Part shown: piece after piece, positions 39,663-51,879 of the stretch | Layout: each line of letters starts with the position of its first letter | Position numbering within the stretch: the first letter of the stretch is position 1 | Assembly: GCA_907163375.1 (NCBI GenBank) | Contig: CAJQUW010000622.1 | Location: forward strand, 124,001-188,000 | Direction: 5' to 3' | DNA from: Prostheceraeus crozeri | Lineage: Eukaryota; Platyhelminthes; Polycladida; Euryleptidae | Length of the DNA stretch: 64,000 bases | Made by a program: the position numbers and the translations under genes | Notes under the pieces: model-generated | Told to the model about the DNA's origin: nothing | The model's input: only the letters and a program-made list of their open reading frames with translations | Database searches by the model: none

Positions 39663-40439
39663 AATCTCAGATCTCTTCTTCAGGTGAGACTTGCTTTCGC
39701 ATCGGCATCACTTTCGTTAGATGATCACTTCACTTGCACAGTTCAGTCAACTTTTGAGAATGAAATGATTCAGATTTGTGACATGAACCATGAATTTGAA
39801 TTTTGAATCGGAAGTCGAGAGGTAACATAGAAATATGACTGCTTGTCAGGCGTCTCTCAAGCAAACCTGAAAATTGCAATAACTTAGTCCATAGAAAGCG
39901 AATCCCTGAAGTGGTGTAGAGTGCTGTACTGCGGTTTGACAGACAAAGCAAAGTTCAAGGTGGGATGCAAAATAGACCATAGAAAGCCAACATCTCATAC
40001 GTGCAGCTGGAAGGCACATCAACATTGTAAAAACCTGGAAACTCCGCAAAAAAGATAAAAATGTGATGTCCGGTGACTTTTGGCCAAGCCGCCGTTTCCT
40101 TTCAAATTTGAAATTTGAATTTTTTCTTTTTCAGTTATTGAAAATGATGTGCTTGAAGAATAGAAAACAGCAAACAACGGAGCTATTGAGTTTCTACATC
40201 AGAAAATATGGACCAGTTAAAATAATGAGTGTTCACATTTTGGTTGTCCGGTGACTTATGGCCAAAACGTAAATTTGCTCAAAAAGGTTGGGTTAATGAA
40301 ATTTGATTTAAATTTTGCTACTGTTGGTAGATGGCGCAGTGATACAAACATATTATTCTAGAGTATCGAAGCGATGCGCTGAATATTTCAACTAATATCC
40401 ATAAAAATGTCAGTGTCAGGTGACTTTTGGCCATGGCTG

Positions 40440-41255
40440 TAGGTTGAAGAATTAACCTCTGTGATTTGATTTACTAAGTAATATACATGTTAGTTGACAG
40501 TTGGTGAATCATCGGCGCAAGATATTGGTGTATAAAAAACTGAAGCTCTTGTAGGCATAGTTAGATAATACATAGAAAACAATAATTATGTAATCAGTGA
40601 CATTAGTTTTCATCTGTGCGGACATGTCATTCACTTTTCTTAGATCTATTGTTCGAAGAGCCGTCGGTTGCAGGTTCAATTTCTAAAGCATCAGATGGTA
40701 GTATTCTAAGTATAGTAGTAGTTCTTATCTAGTATTCTTTATTTTGTTTTAAATGTAGAATGCGCGTCGAATACTCTCTTAACTAGTTACATTTTTGGAG
40801 AACCGCTAGGCATGCGTCGAACATGGTTTTTGTCACAAAATGTCTTTTCAGCAAAGAGTTGAATATGCCAAAATGTTATTTTGCTTTTTAGAAGAAGGTT
40901 TAGTGCAGGGTAAACCTAATATATAAATCCAACCTTTTTTCAGCATAATACATAGAAGAATCTTCTTGAGGCACTAATGCAAAGATATGGAACTCAACGC
41001 AGTCATCACGCGTGCATAAATTGACTTAATTCAATAAGATCTGTATGACACTATAAATGATTCTTTTATCATATTTGATCTGTCATTGTTAAATTTGCTT
41101 TTTACTAATCATCATTATTACATTTGATATCTACCTACGTAACATTCGATTTGATAGGTTATATTTGATAGCTGCCCTAATGTTGACGTGTTACATTTGC
41201 TTTTATCTATACTACATTTGGTCAAAACAAGTGTTATATTTGATCGGGAAAACCT
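40440..41255. other. Non-coding stretch with short ACATTTGAT-like repeats
   Basis: No gene is recognised. Between about 41060 and 41250 the words ATATTTGAT, ACATTTGAT and ACATTTGCTTTT recur at irregular spacing of 15-45 bases. Confidence 0.5.
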
Positions 41256-41592
41256 AATTTTGGAGTATGCAGCGCCTTTGTTTGTCGTTTTGAACAAAAC
41301 ACAAAGTGATTGTTTAGAAAATTTACAGGATCGTTCACATCGAATTATTTGTGGTACTTCAAGTGGTTGTAGATGTGCTAACTTCATTCCTTTGTATTAT
41401 CGACGAACTTTAATTGGCTTTGACTTGTTCAACATGTTTTTAAAGGATCCTCAACATCCTTTGCACCATCTTTCACCCCACAAACTGCCTTATTCTGCTA
41501 AATTGCTAATGCCTGCCTGTAATTTCTCAATTAAAAGTAATTCTTACCTATCCAATATGATTCGACTGTTTAACAGCGGTTTCATTCGTTAA
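41256..41592 (+). pseudogene. LINE ORF2 C-terminal fragment
   Basis: Begins LILEYAAPLFVVLNKTQSDC, then LENLQDRSHRIICG, a Cys-containing CRCANFIPLYYRRTLIGFDL stretch, and ends LFNSGFIR with a stop. The homologous end in the LINE at 45376 is LYNSGFRI. It represents the part after the RT catalytic centre; the 5' side is lost. Confidence 0.85.
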
Positions 41593-41745
41593 CACTCTGT
41601 TCGCATGTATAAATGCTCATTCATTAATTTCTAACTTGTTATTTCATTGTTAATTTTATTTTTGTATTTCATGTTGCCTTCCTGTAATTGCATGCCTTAG
41701 CCTCACGATTATCAATATTGAGGCCATCACTTCAATAAACGTCAA
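41256..41745 (+). mobile_element. LINE fragment, 3' end of ORF2 and tail
   Basis: A rightward LINE remnant with about 110 codons of ORF2 C-terminus, a short 3' UTR with ACTTCAATAAACGTC and an ATTATTATTACTATA tail at 41735-41750. Tail and UTR style match the minus-strand LINEs at 36030 and 45376, so these belong to related families. Confidence 0.85.
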
Positions 41746-41869
41746 TTATTATTACTATATATATAACTACATATATATTATTACTATATATCTTAACAAA
41801 ACAACAAAAACAAGCGAAAATCAAGATACTGAAAAAAAACATGCAACTGCAGAAATGAAAACGAATGTC

Positions 41870-42279
41870 CACTTTCAGGTAGTTGCTTGTCGAAATGTTT
41901 GGTTTATAAAGCGACAGTTTCATCTGGTTCAAGTGACTCAAAGGTATATTATGGTATGTGTGAAGGTGAATTCAAAGCAAGGTATAACAACCACAAAAAG
42001 TCATTCAACAACGTCCGGTATAAGAACGAAACCTCATTGTCAACGTACATCCGGTCCCTCAAAAATCAAAGATCACCATACAGCATTAAATGGAGTATCG
42101 TACAACAGACCAAACCGTATTTTTGTGGCAGTCATTTCTGCAATCTGTGCTCAACAGAAAAATTCTACATCATAACATCAAAGTCAGACATTCTTATAAA
42201 TAAAAAAAGTGAAATGATATCTAAGTGTAGACACCGCAGAAAATATCTGTTGTCTAGTTTCAGACCCCCAACATCATAG
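41870..42279 (+). pseudogene. Penelope-like element, GIY-YIG endonuclease domain
   Basis: About 130 residues: YYGMCEGEFKARYNNHKKSF (the YIG half and following helix), STYIRSLKNQRSPYSIKWSI, CNLCSTEKFYIITSKSDILI and NKKSEMISKCRHRRKYLL. The last two blocks (CNLCxxEK and the SExxSKCRHRxK end) are characteristic of Penelope endonucleases. The RT and the GIY half are missing or out of frame at the left, where a short (TA)n tract begins the fragment. Confidence 0.85.
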
Positions 42280-42421
42280 TTCGCTGTTTTCTAATCAAGT
42301 AACCATGATTTAGTTACCTAAGTATCTGTCCATTCATTTATTGACATCTGATGATCGATGACCATTTTGTTATCGTGAAACTTGAAGTAATGGCAATAAA
42401 TCTTTGATCTCACTGGCATTC

Positions 42422-42427
<6 letters not shown>

Positions 42428-42468
<41 letters not shown>
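42428..42468. repeat. (TA)n microsatellite
   Basis: About twenty TA dinucleotides in a row. Confidence 0.95.
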
Positions 42469-42471
<3 letters not shown>

Positions 42472-42740
42472 ATCTTCGAAATTGGTGACCACTCGCATGA
42501 CTCGTATCCACCATATGTGAAAATGTTTATTTTTCGTGATGCTTCAAGCTATATTAATCGACATAATTCGAAATATGCAAACAAAGAAATATGGGCTATT
42601 TTCTATAAAAATGATGAGAAGGACCAACATTATGGAGAAAACTTAAGCGCAATGATCTGAATTCTTCGAATCTGAAGGAATTGTGGCAATCGAAGCGCTT
42701 TGATAGAATTCACAGCAATCCGTTATTAAATTTATTAACA
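42469..42740 (+). pseudogene. Possible old coding remnant / dispersed repeat, partner of 10250-10390
   Basis: A frame from about 42469 reads AIFEIGDHSHDSYPPYVKMF then IFRDASSYINRHNSKYANKE and IWAIFYKNDEKDQHYGENLS, ending AMI and a stop. I do not recognise the protein. The segment 42590-42730 matches 10250-10390 in reverse, including the same AMI-stop reading, and similarity continues past the stop. It could be the 3' end of an unknown transposon gene or of a host gene copy. Confidence 0.4.
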
Positions 42741-45375
42741 AAAATTAAGTAATTAAATTAAATATATTAATTTTTATTTAATTTTAATATTCATTTAATT
42801 TAGAATTAAATAAGAGACAAGCCTATTTGATAAGTTCAAATGCTTTTTTGATAATTTTCAGAGCTTTCTCCACGGAAGAACAATAATAAAGCAATAGCCT
42901 CGTCAACATCGATGACACTGTTTCATGTTTTTATTAGTGAGATTTCAATAACTTGAAATGTAATTTGCGAAAAATAACTCAATTCGATGAAAAGGTCATG
43001 CTATTAGTGTAAATTACATGGTGCGCTACGTGTAGAATCCTATGTATTAATGATTATAACAGTGTATACCTACAACATGTGGCTGAGTAGTTTGAATTAT
43101 TCGAATATCTCATAACCAAATATTAGAATGTTGATGACGCAGTACTTAGCCTGCATTATTTTGGTTTTATGGTATATATACGAATATATTAAGCCGAGCC
43201 CCGTGCAGGCCCATGCGAGTTTCCCATTTACAGGCCCAAGCCCGGTTACCACAATGAGTACTAAAATGAGTACGAATAAAGTAATGTGTTTTCGAACCCA
43301 AACAGTTCCATAATGAGTAGCCTACTAGCATTTTGGAACTCAAAGAGTACTAGGTTTTGGGACTCATTTCTTAATCGTAGTTAAATGTGGTTAGTACCGT
43401 ACTCAGGTTCAGTACTTCCAGCAGTGGACTTCATGAATAACAGTGTATTTTAAATTACATCATGGACATCTAGAAGATGTGTTAGTATACAGTCCTCGTA
43501 TCAGGGATGCGGAGTCGGAGTCTTATCAAATGATAGGACTCCGGACTCTGGCCTATAACTAGACCCGAAATGTAATACAAACAAATTATTTATCCTCATG
43601 CGTAGCTGTCACTGTCTTGATGTCAACTTTCTCCGTCAAACAAAAGTACAGAGACAGCAGCGCATACAAAACTTTGTAATAGTTGAGGGAATGAACCGTG
43701 ATAGCGAAAAAAGGATTGTCGTTTCACTCGGTGATTCAATAGAGAAGACCTTCCTAGCCTCGATCACACCTACGCACCAAAGGTCACGTCAGAGACAAAA
43801 ATGAAATACTAGTTTGTTTGAGAACATTACTCTTGACCTCACGTTAATCATGCATGATGTCTCCTCTAAAGCGCATATTAAAATCGAAAGTGTACTCATA
43901 ATTTTTTGAAGAAGGATGGGGATTTTCCTGCCTGTAAGAGACTGGAGAAAACCGTGTAAAGCACAGTTTCACAGAACAGAAAATCAGCGGATATATCAAA
44001 ATTCAATGATCAATGTAAATCAGTGGTTCTCAAGGTGAGCGATGAAATGATTCTGGGTGGGGAAAATACTTTGGTGGGCGATGAAGGAGGCGATGCTCAG
44101 TTAGTGAGCGATGACTTAAATTGACACTAAAATATTTAGATTAAACATTTAGAGCCTAACAAGACGTTCAATATATTTTCCTTATTGTCAACATATTGAA
44201 GAAGAAATAATTTGGAGGTAAATATTATTGATCTAAAAATGTAATGACAATAGAGTAAAGGATTACTACTAAAGTGCAATCAAAAATTTTCACCAAAAAT
44301 ATGAAGAATCGACTCACAAAAGTTATGTTTTCTGATTCCAAATATTTTCTCCTTCATTTGCCATAGGCATCGGTATAAAATTGCCTATCAACAGAGTCAG
44401 AAATTATATGAACTTTAACTCATTTTATGAGCTTCCAACTCCATCTAAAATCCATATAGGACAGACAGGAAAAACATCGCATTCGACGATAAAGCAATGA
44501 TATACTAATAGGAAATTTGTTCTCAAAAAGTAAATGTATATTTTTCAATATATTTCAGATTTTTTCGAAATATTTTGGAAGAAAAATAAATTATAGTTTT
44601 GGTATGAATGATGTTTAAACTTTTTACTCGAAAGGGATGCCTAAAATTCATTTATTTTTTTTGATAATTGTAAAATAGTTTTATGATGGCCTTATCGGTA
44701 ATATAAGACGAGCCAACCCACCAGGCCCCCTGCTATAGAATAAACAGCTGGAAAACAAGTTGCTTTGGTTTTACTGGCTGATCATATCACAATGGCCGTA
44801 TGCAAACCTTTCTAAACATATTTCACAATTTCAAAAGTTGGGGGTGGGATTTCAAAAGGTGGGGCGTTTTTGGTTCTTCTGGAAAGTCGAAAAATATAGT
44901 ATCTCCTCCAAATTTCTAGCTATAGTCCTTGTCCATGTAATTAGTACATACACTGAAATAATTTATAATTGTAAGATCTCAAAGAAAAAATGAATAGCTC
45001 CTGAACAATCGAATACCCCAATCTACCCTAATAAAGGCATTCAGCAGTATCCATTTTTTCGACAGTCAAAGAACTGTTGAGGGCAGCCAAGCGGATATTT
45101 TATTCGGAATCTCCATGTTCTAATTAGTCAGGAAAATATATTACATCTGTGATGGCGTTATTTGTTCTATTGAGTGTGGCCTCTATGTAATCCGTTACTC
45201 TTATGCATGGCAATAACAGTTATAAATTCATCCAAGTAAATAAGAACTCGAACTAAGTGATCTGTGCTTCACAACTGGAATTTGATCAAATACACCATAG
45301 CATCGTATGTAGATGAATTCATTCATAACAACTGTTCATTGTCATCATAAGCCGTGCGCACAGGATATTGGTCGC
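42741..45375. other. Non-coding stretch with possible hAT-type ends
   Basis: No gene is recognised. TCAGGGATGCGGAGTCGGAG at 43501 and CAGTGGTTCTCAA at 44031 each resemble terminal sequences of hAT-family elements, but no partner end was found for either. Words GAGTAC and TGAGTACT recur at 43255-43410. Confidence 0.45.
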
Positions 45376-46580
45376 ACAAGGATAATAGTAATAATAATAA
45401 AGACGTATATTTTGAAAAATGATATAAAAATCCCAATAATGGAAATCGTAGGATTCCAAGTAAAATCATCACATTGAGCAAGTCATGTTCTTAACAAAAG
45501 TTATGAGAAAGTTAAATTCTGAAGCCACTATTATAAAGTTTTGACATGGTCACAAAGAAAGACTGTTCAAACGATGTTGACTTCAGAGATGGCAACCTAA
45601 ATTGTCCAGAATGTTTCATTTTTGTAAACAAGAAATGATGAAGCACATGATTTTCATTCTCCATAATTGTTAGGAATAACTTGTAAGCAATGATAAGGCG
45701 ACGATAAGACAGAGGAACAAAATTGCTACAGTCACAGTGCCAAGATTCACAAATAATAAAATGACCACGGTTCTGAATTTTTTCTAGCTCTTTACACAGA
45801 CCAACATTTAAGTCGGTGAAAAGGGGTGAACAATATTCTAAAATACTACGGATACAGCTTTGAAAAATTACAATCAGTTGTTCCTTTGTGACAAACTGTT
45901 TTAGCTGGCGTAAGACGTACATTTTTGAGGAAGCTTTTTTTACAAATTTCATGGATATGAGAATTCCACTTTAGAGAGTCATCAAAAATAATTCCTAAAA
46001 TACGCATTTGATTCTGAACTGGGATATCACTGATAACAAACGATGAATTGTCGAAGTTACAGTTTCTACTGAAGAAAATTTGCTTGCTTTTTTCATTCTT
46101 TATCTGCATCAGGTTTGAGTTGGCCCACAGCTGAATGTCAGTAAACATAACATTTAGAGGCGAAACATACGACGAATAGTAAACATAAGGTATATGTCAT
46201 CGGCATATTTGAGTAGCTGGCATCTCCCGTCCTGACAAATTAAGTCAGATACAAAATATGCGAAGACAAGAGGACCAATTGATGAGCCTTGTGGGATACC
46301 TCCACCAAACGTACCAATAGAACTGACTTCTTCTTTCCAGCGTAAGCGAATCTGACGTGAAGTTAAATAGTTGCTTATAAACGTGATAACATAGCCATTG
46401 AAACCATCTCTGATCATTTTAGATATTAAAATGTCACGATTTACACGGTCAAAACGTTTAGTCAAGTCAAGAGAAGCTAACTGACAAGCTGCAACAGAGG
46501 GATCTTGCATCCCCGAAGACAGAAAGTTGACAATGTGAATGAATGCACAGGCGGTAGAACTTCCGGGTCGGTACCAAAGT
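45376..46580 (-). mobile_element. LINE fragment, 5'-truncated, broken RT
   Basis: The 3' tail on the minus strand is TTTATTATTATTACTATTAT at about 45375-45400. Coding parts of RT run to about 46570, where the similarity stops within the RT finger region. Several frames are used, so the copy is older than the LINE at 4190. Confidence 0.88.
45512..46570 (-). pseudogene. LINE reverse transcriptase, broken
   Basis: Blocks seen from the 5' side: SSTACAFIHIVNFLSSGMQD, LASLDLTKRFDRVNRDILIS (motif A; the usual KAFD is KRFD), GGIPQGSSIGPLVFAYFVSD (motif B), LLKYADDIYLMF (motif C, DD present), then in another frame MRILGIIFDDSLKWNSHIHE, and in a third LILEYCSPLF-like ILEYCSPLFTDLNVGLCKEL down to LYNSGFRI. 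Frameshifts lie at about 46150 and 45945. It is an inactive remnant of the same broad group as the other LINEs here. Confidence 0.88.
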
Positions 46581-49222
46581 GTTTAAATATATCAAGTGTG
46601 GAAACTCCCCATTACTCTAATGTATTTTTTGTGGCGACAAATCCGCCATGTTTTTTCGCCAAGATAATTTTCAATTATTTATATTCATCAATTTCAAGAA
46701 GTCGCTGTGGCTAAAATATTTGGTGTCAACTTCAGTTTTCTAGTGATTCCTACATAAAATTTTCTGCTTTATTCATTTTTCACATCAATTTTGATGTTGA
46801 ACGTGTCATTTCTGAATAATATGGCTTTATAGATGAAACAGTGGAGAAATTGTCATTTGGCTCTCAGATTTTGTTTATCTACATATTGAAGATGCATCTA
46901 ATACAAATATTTCCTGGAATGAGAAGAAAGGAATATTTGCTCGCTATTTTAGAAACATTTTTGTGCTTTAGATGGTTCTTTAACGTTTCATCTGCCAGTG
47001 ATGATCAATTCCGCGTGGTTGACGCACGTGACTCTTGCGTTTGTCCTAAAACAGCCCGTCATGCTCTTATTTTACCGATAGCTGTGTTCATACATTGAGT
47101 GCGCCAGCTGCAGGAAATTCCACCATCTTCATGATAATTGAGCAAGATGTTCCCACACAAATCACTCTACGCTTTCACTTTTGTGACGTCATGCCTAGTC
47201 GCTGTCTGATTGCTTTATTAACTAAGGAAGCAGACAGACAGTCGCTACTGTGACTGTTCACAAGGCGCACGATGTTCTAAATTTTGCTGTTCAGTGAATC
47301 ATTATGATCTGTGCGTGAAATGGCGTCTGGTAAGTTGATGTTAATGATAGTTAATTGAATCCTCAAAGTTTTGCAACACGAGTATAGTCACTACATCTGA
47401 TGCAGTTGATATCACCCATCCACGGTTATACATTTCATTTAGTAAAAGTAAATGTAATTTTTAAGTGGCAACTCAGTGATGATGAACTACATAGTCCACA
47501 CAACCTCGTTCATGATGATGTTCAAGGTTGACAAACACTCTGTCTAATGGTCGATCTTGTAAAAAGAAGTTTGACACAATCAACTGGATCAGTAAGTCGG
47601 TCAAATTTTTGGCATATAATGAAACTATGTGTAAAGACGATCAGTGTATAAGGTCCAATAATTTCCGCCATGCCAATTATGATTGGGCAACAAGATCAAT
47701 TTCGCACAACTGATCCGATTCAACCGAGTTTACCACATCATGAATGTTATCCGAAAAGCTTCCAAGTTACTATGTTCAATAACGAGCACCCTTTAATAAC
47801 AATTTTAGTAGGCCTATAAGAGAAAAAGTGGTGACAGCTGAGAGAGTCTTTTTGTGAGAGTACTTTCAAAAAAAGAAAATTTGCGGTTCTTTAATTCAAT
47901 TAGTAAAAATGAAATTAATTTTTACCTACCAACAAGGCTTGATTTGATCCGATATCAAAAGACGTGAGGTTATTCGCACGCAATGTTGCGTGTAAATAAC
48001 CAGACAACTGAGGCCAAGTTATTCCCACGAAAAATTGGGTACCAGCAGCCATAACTATACAGTGAGGTTTTCAGACGCAACAATTCGTCGAAATGGTAAC
48101 TGTGCTGAACAGTTATATTTTTGCATGAGCACTTCAAACATTCCGCATAATTTATTTAGGCATTCATCATTAGAATTAAGCAATTACTTTTTAGAAGTGG
48201 TTGTCTACTGAACACTTTACCAAAGTTTCATATTATCAAATTTATTGGAAATTTTCCAGATTTTTAGCATATACATGTAATGATATACTGAATCTGTCTC
48301 CTTGGCAATTCGTAGTCGCTGCTCGTCCGCGATTTCCACATGATCATCATTATTCTTCAGTAATTGTACAGTTTTTAATTTGATGTGAAATCAACATGTT
48401 TGAGAACAGTGGTAGGCATATCAGAAGGTACAAATTGATGCGCTTGTTTAATCTCTAGAAGTACGCATATTCAAAATGTTAAAGCGGGCATTGATTCCTT
48501 TGCTTAGTTATTCGGATGAAGCTTTTTTGACATGCGGTAAACTAGGGCGAATCAGACATTGTTGGTAGAAATCTGTGGTAGGCAACCAATTTGTGGTAGT
48601 GATGACTTACAGATATAGTTAATTACATCACAATTGGCTGTACTGTATCGGCCTTTAGATGAATCAAATACCTACAAACTTGTATTGTGATGAGTCTGAT
48701 ACATTTGTTGCAACATTATTTATTTAAGCTTTTAACAGAAGCTTAATAATCAAATTTTGATCAATTTAGGAAAGCTGTTTCTTCAACCGAAACTTATATT
48801 TATTATGATTTGAAAATGTCCGAAATAACTACGCTACGTTTATTCGCTACTATTATTCGCTATTATGTAGCTACGTTATATTAGCTACATAAAAACAATG
48901 GTTTTTTTGGGTGTCGCTGTGCTCACCTGCTCGCACCGAAAATTTTCGAAGTCATGCTGAAGCAATTATTAGTAGGCCTATAGGTGAAATATAATTTGTT
49001 AAAATAAAGATAGCCTACATATTCGCAAGAGGAGCAACAGCGGGGTATTCACAACGAAATAATAAAAATTCTGTGAGATTTTGCGGCCAAAAATAATTTG
49101 TCATGAACTTGAATGCCCAGTAAATTTACGTCATGAAAAAATGCTATTCATGTCTATTACTTTCTTGGAGTAGGAATAATGAAAATATTGCATTAGAAGT
49201 TACTTTTGATCAACCCTATATA
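46581..49222. other. Non-coding stretch with possible host promoter
   Basis: No gene can be called. The stretch 46950-47330 has features of a promoter and first exon, listed separately. The rest has short frames without motifs. TAGGCCTA occurs at 47809 and 48973. Confidence 0.5.
47180..47330 (+). promoter_or_regulatory. Candidate host promoter and first exon
   Basis: A CRE-type TGTGACGTCATG at about 47183 is followed about 135 bases later by GTGAAATGGCGTCTGGTAAGT. There an ATG in fair context is followed by MAS and a good splice donor (TG|GTAAGT). GC content rises locally. A candidate acceptor with a pyrimidine tract (TTTTACTTTTCAG) is at about 51042-51054. This is a weak, inferential call. 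Confidence 0.25.
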
Positions 49223-50666
49223 CACTGGCGTCGGAAAGTTTACGAACGATGGTGATATACCACTATTTAGCTACAGTACTCCTGATATGCTTTAGTTAAT
49301 TGCTCTCTCCCATTCCAATAATGTGATCTAGCGGTATAATTGGTTTTCGCTGAGACTGTTATAACCAATCTCTTGCATATGCATTTCAAAGAATTACTGA
49401 GATAGGAATTCCCAGAATTATTTTCCTGTCAACACCACGTGTCATTCAGGTGTTGTAGAATGTGTCTATTTTCAATTATCTTGTGGTCGTGTTTTCTTTT
49501 ATAATGGGTCGACGAGCCGAATTCGACCAAGACTCGAATTGAGGTCAAAGTTCTTCGAGAGGAAGGTCACGCATGTTCTGAAATCGCAAGTCGCCTGAAT
49601 ATATCAAAGTCAACAGCGTATGAAACATTTAAACGTCTGGGTAGCCGGCCTGATTTCATGAGTCGACCCCGCTCCGGGCGTCCAAGGAAGACAAATTCAA
49701 GATCTGATAGACTAATCCGTCGCATCGTGACCGAGAATCCCTTTATAACATCGGCAGAAATAAGAAGCAGGTTGGAAAGAGATTATAGTATATCAATTGG
49801 CACAATTCAAATCAAGACTCGCCTGAAGGAATGGAACCTCTCAGCCTACAACCGGGCCAAGACGCCCCTGCTCACCCCCAGAATGCGAGCTCAGGGACTT
49901 TCGTTTGCCAAAAAAGTATCGCCATTGGACACCGGAACAGTGGTCTCATGTACTTTATTCCGACCAGTCTACCTTCCAACTGTTCGCTAAATCTAAGCGA
50001 CATGTTAGACGGCCCAAGGGTCAACGATACAACCATCGCTATACAACCGCAACTGTTAAACACCCACCAAAAGTTATTGTGTGGGGGTGTTTTTCGGCAA
50101 AAGGAACTGTAGGTCTATACTTTTTACTTGCAAAAACGACCTTGAACGCTTCAAGATACCTTGAATTGCTGATAGAAAAACTTGAGATTCATATGAACAT
50201 TCACAATGCAGCTTACTTTTTATATGACTCAGCCCCATGTCATAAGGCAAATGTTGTGTCACGATGGCTCCAGGAACAACACATTGAAGTGCTTCACTGG
50301 CCCGGCAGTAGTGCAGTTGAAAACTTGTGGTACATACTCAAACGACACGTCGCAAAGCAAAAGCCATCGTCTCTTCCAGAGCTTCAGAAGATCATTCGCG
50401 ATATGTGGTGCCTATTGATGCCATCATATTGTAAAATATTATCAGACTCTATGCCAAAACGGCTTGCTGCCGTCATCCGTCAGAAGGGCTGGATGACAAA
50501 ATATTGACTGTGTATGCTTGTCCACATGAATTACATTTATAGTAAAAATGATAGCTATCAAACATGTGCGATTTTAAGGTTTTTGATGAGAATATATAAT
50601 AGCATTTTGTTGCATGGTTTTACATAACGAAAACGTTCATCGTTCGTAAACTTTCCGACGCCAGTG
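49223..50666 (+). mobile_element. Tc1/mariner transposon, 1.44 kb, broken transposase
   Basis: The terminal repeats CACTGGCGTCGGAAAGTTTA and complement begin at 49223 and end at 50666, with TA on both sides. The match extends over about 26 bases. One rightward transposase pseudogene fills the interior. Confidence 0.93.
49504..50507 (+). pseudogene. Tc1-type transposase, broken
   Basis: Begins MGRRAEFDQ, then in another frame TRIEVKVLREEGHACSEIAS with RLNISKSTAYETFKRLG (first helix-turn-helix), SRPRSGRPRKTNSRSDRLIR (GRPR box), the second helix-turn-helix, and KTPLLTPRMRAQGLSFAKK. After a further frameshift (about 49915) it reads YRHWTPEQWSHVLYSDQSTF (first catalytic Asp), VKHPPKVIVWGCFSAKG, YDSAPCHKANVVSRWLQEQ (second Asp) and GSSAVENLWYILKRHVA (Glu). 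The stretch between the last Asp and Glu is 30 residues instead of 34: the DLNP of the usual SPDLNPIEN is missing. The first frameshift is near 49535. Confidence 0.9.
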
Positions 50667-51839
50667 TATGTGCATTTTTGTCAACATCGTGAAGCAGTAT
50701 GAGGCAATCAGTTTTCAGTAGTCTACTGCACTTTGAAATGCTTAATACCGATGTCAGATGAACATGTACGGTGGAATTAATTGATAATTATTCTTAACGT
50801 CTACACATTAACTTGAATGAACAGCACTCGAAATTTAATTGGCACAAGTGATCAAACCAAAAGTGAAGCGTTTTGTGGTTTATTCTATATAGCTTTAGAA
50901 TACAAAATTTCGGTTGAAGGCCTTTTGTGAATTGATGAAGCCTATGATGTTCCAACCGATGAAATCAAACCTGCGTCCCAAATGCTTTCATCTGCATCTG
51001 AATGTTTCGTGTTGCTTTCCTTTTTCTGTTGTGAATATGATTTTACTTTTCAGTGATTTGCCGGAAGCCGAGGAACTATTGTATTAATTGCTCAATATAG
51101 TCGAATGCAATTAATGCAAAGTATCTGCAGCTTAAGGCTGGAGCGTCATTCATCATTTCTCATTATTTTCATCACTAACAAAAACAGTCATTTACGTGAT
51201 ACATCAATAATTTAGTGACAACATTTCAGAATTTGACTATTTCTTCATAAATTGTTATCTCAACACGGATCATCATTTAAATACTGCTATTGATCATAGA
51301 AGGAAATAGAAGGGAATACTCTGATGTAAGAAGAAAATGAGATGTTTGGATGTCAATAAAAAAATTAATAAATTTCACATAGGATACTTTCATAATCAGA
51401 TGAAAAATTTAGGACTAAAATAGTATATAATGTAGGTAAGGTCCATCATGTTTCCAACATACATTCATGAATGGAAGTCTAAAACTGATCAATGAATGTA
51501 TGTACAACTGGTTATCAATAAGAAAATGAAGTATTTCTAGATTCGCTACAAAGATTTTCAGATGTTCAGTGGGCAAAAGTTTGCAAGCACGTTCATATAC
51601 AGTACATTAATGCAATCATAAGTCCCTCCTTAAATCGTATAGTGGTTTGTAGTCGTTAATTAAGTACCTTGATAATCAATTAATTTCTATGCCAAATCGA
51701 ATCTAGCATTTTAACCATAGAAATGGATCTTCATCTCATGTTTTTGTCTTCCAGACGTCTATGGATAACTATGTAATTTTTCACTACTTCATAGTTTTGA
51801 CATAGGTATTCAGTCCCTTCCATTCAATATTTCAATACT
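50667..51839. other. Non-coding stretch
   Basis: No gene is recognised. A splice-acceptor-like TTTTACTTTTCAG at about 51042-51054 precedes a short open stretch (DLPEAEELLY and a stop), noted with the candidate promoter at 47180. Confidence 0.45.
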
Positions 51840-51879
51840 ATTCTGTTGTCAATTGCGATATCAAATAAAACTGCTTATA

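Larger units (their letters stand above)
38278..40439. mobile_element. Tc1/mariner foldback element: 1021-bp inverted arms around a 120-bp centre
   Basis: A TA target dinucleotide flanks each side (38276-38277 and 40440-40441). The arms 38278-39298 and 39419-40439 are reverse complements with very few differences. Each arm carries, from the outside in, three copies of GGCCA(A/T)AAGTCACCGGACA about 170 bases apart (38285, 38453 and 38633 and mirror positions), a long leader, and the first part of a Tc1-type transposase gene pointing to the centre. The structure is thus two copies of the left half of one transposon joined tail to tail. Confidence 0.92.

Noticed and set aside
38463-40254. Mirror-image frame pairs of 60-165 codons in the foldback
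   Set aside because: They arise because the arms are reverse complements. Only the transposase N-terminal text has recognisable motifs; the leader-region frames do not.
40655-40690. tRNA-like B-box text (GGTTGCAGGTTCAATTTCT)
   Set aside because: No matching A box or cloverleaf could be drawn around it; not enough for a tRNA or SINE call.
43501-44045. A hAT element bounded by CAGGGATGCGGAGTCGGAG and CAGTGGTTCTCAA
   Set aside because: The two words are ends of different hAT subfamilies in the same orientation, with no partner ends, duplication or transposase found.
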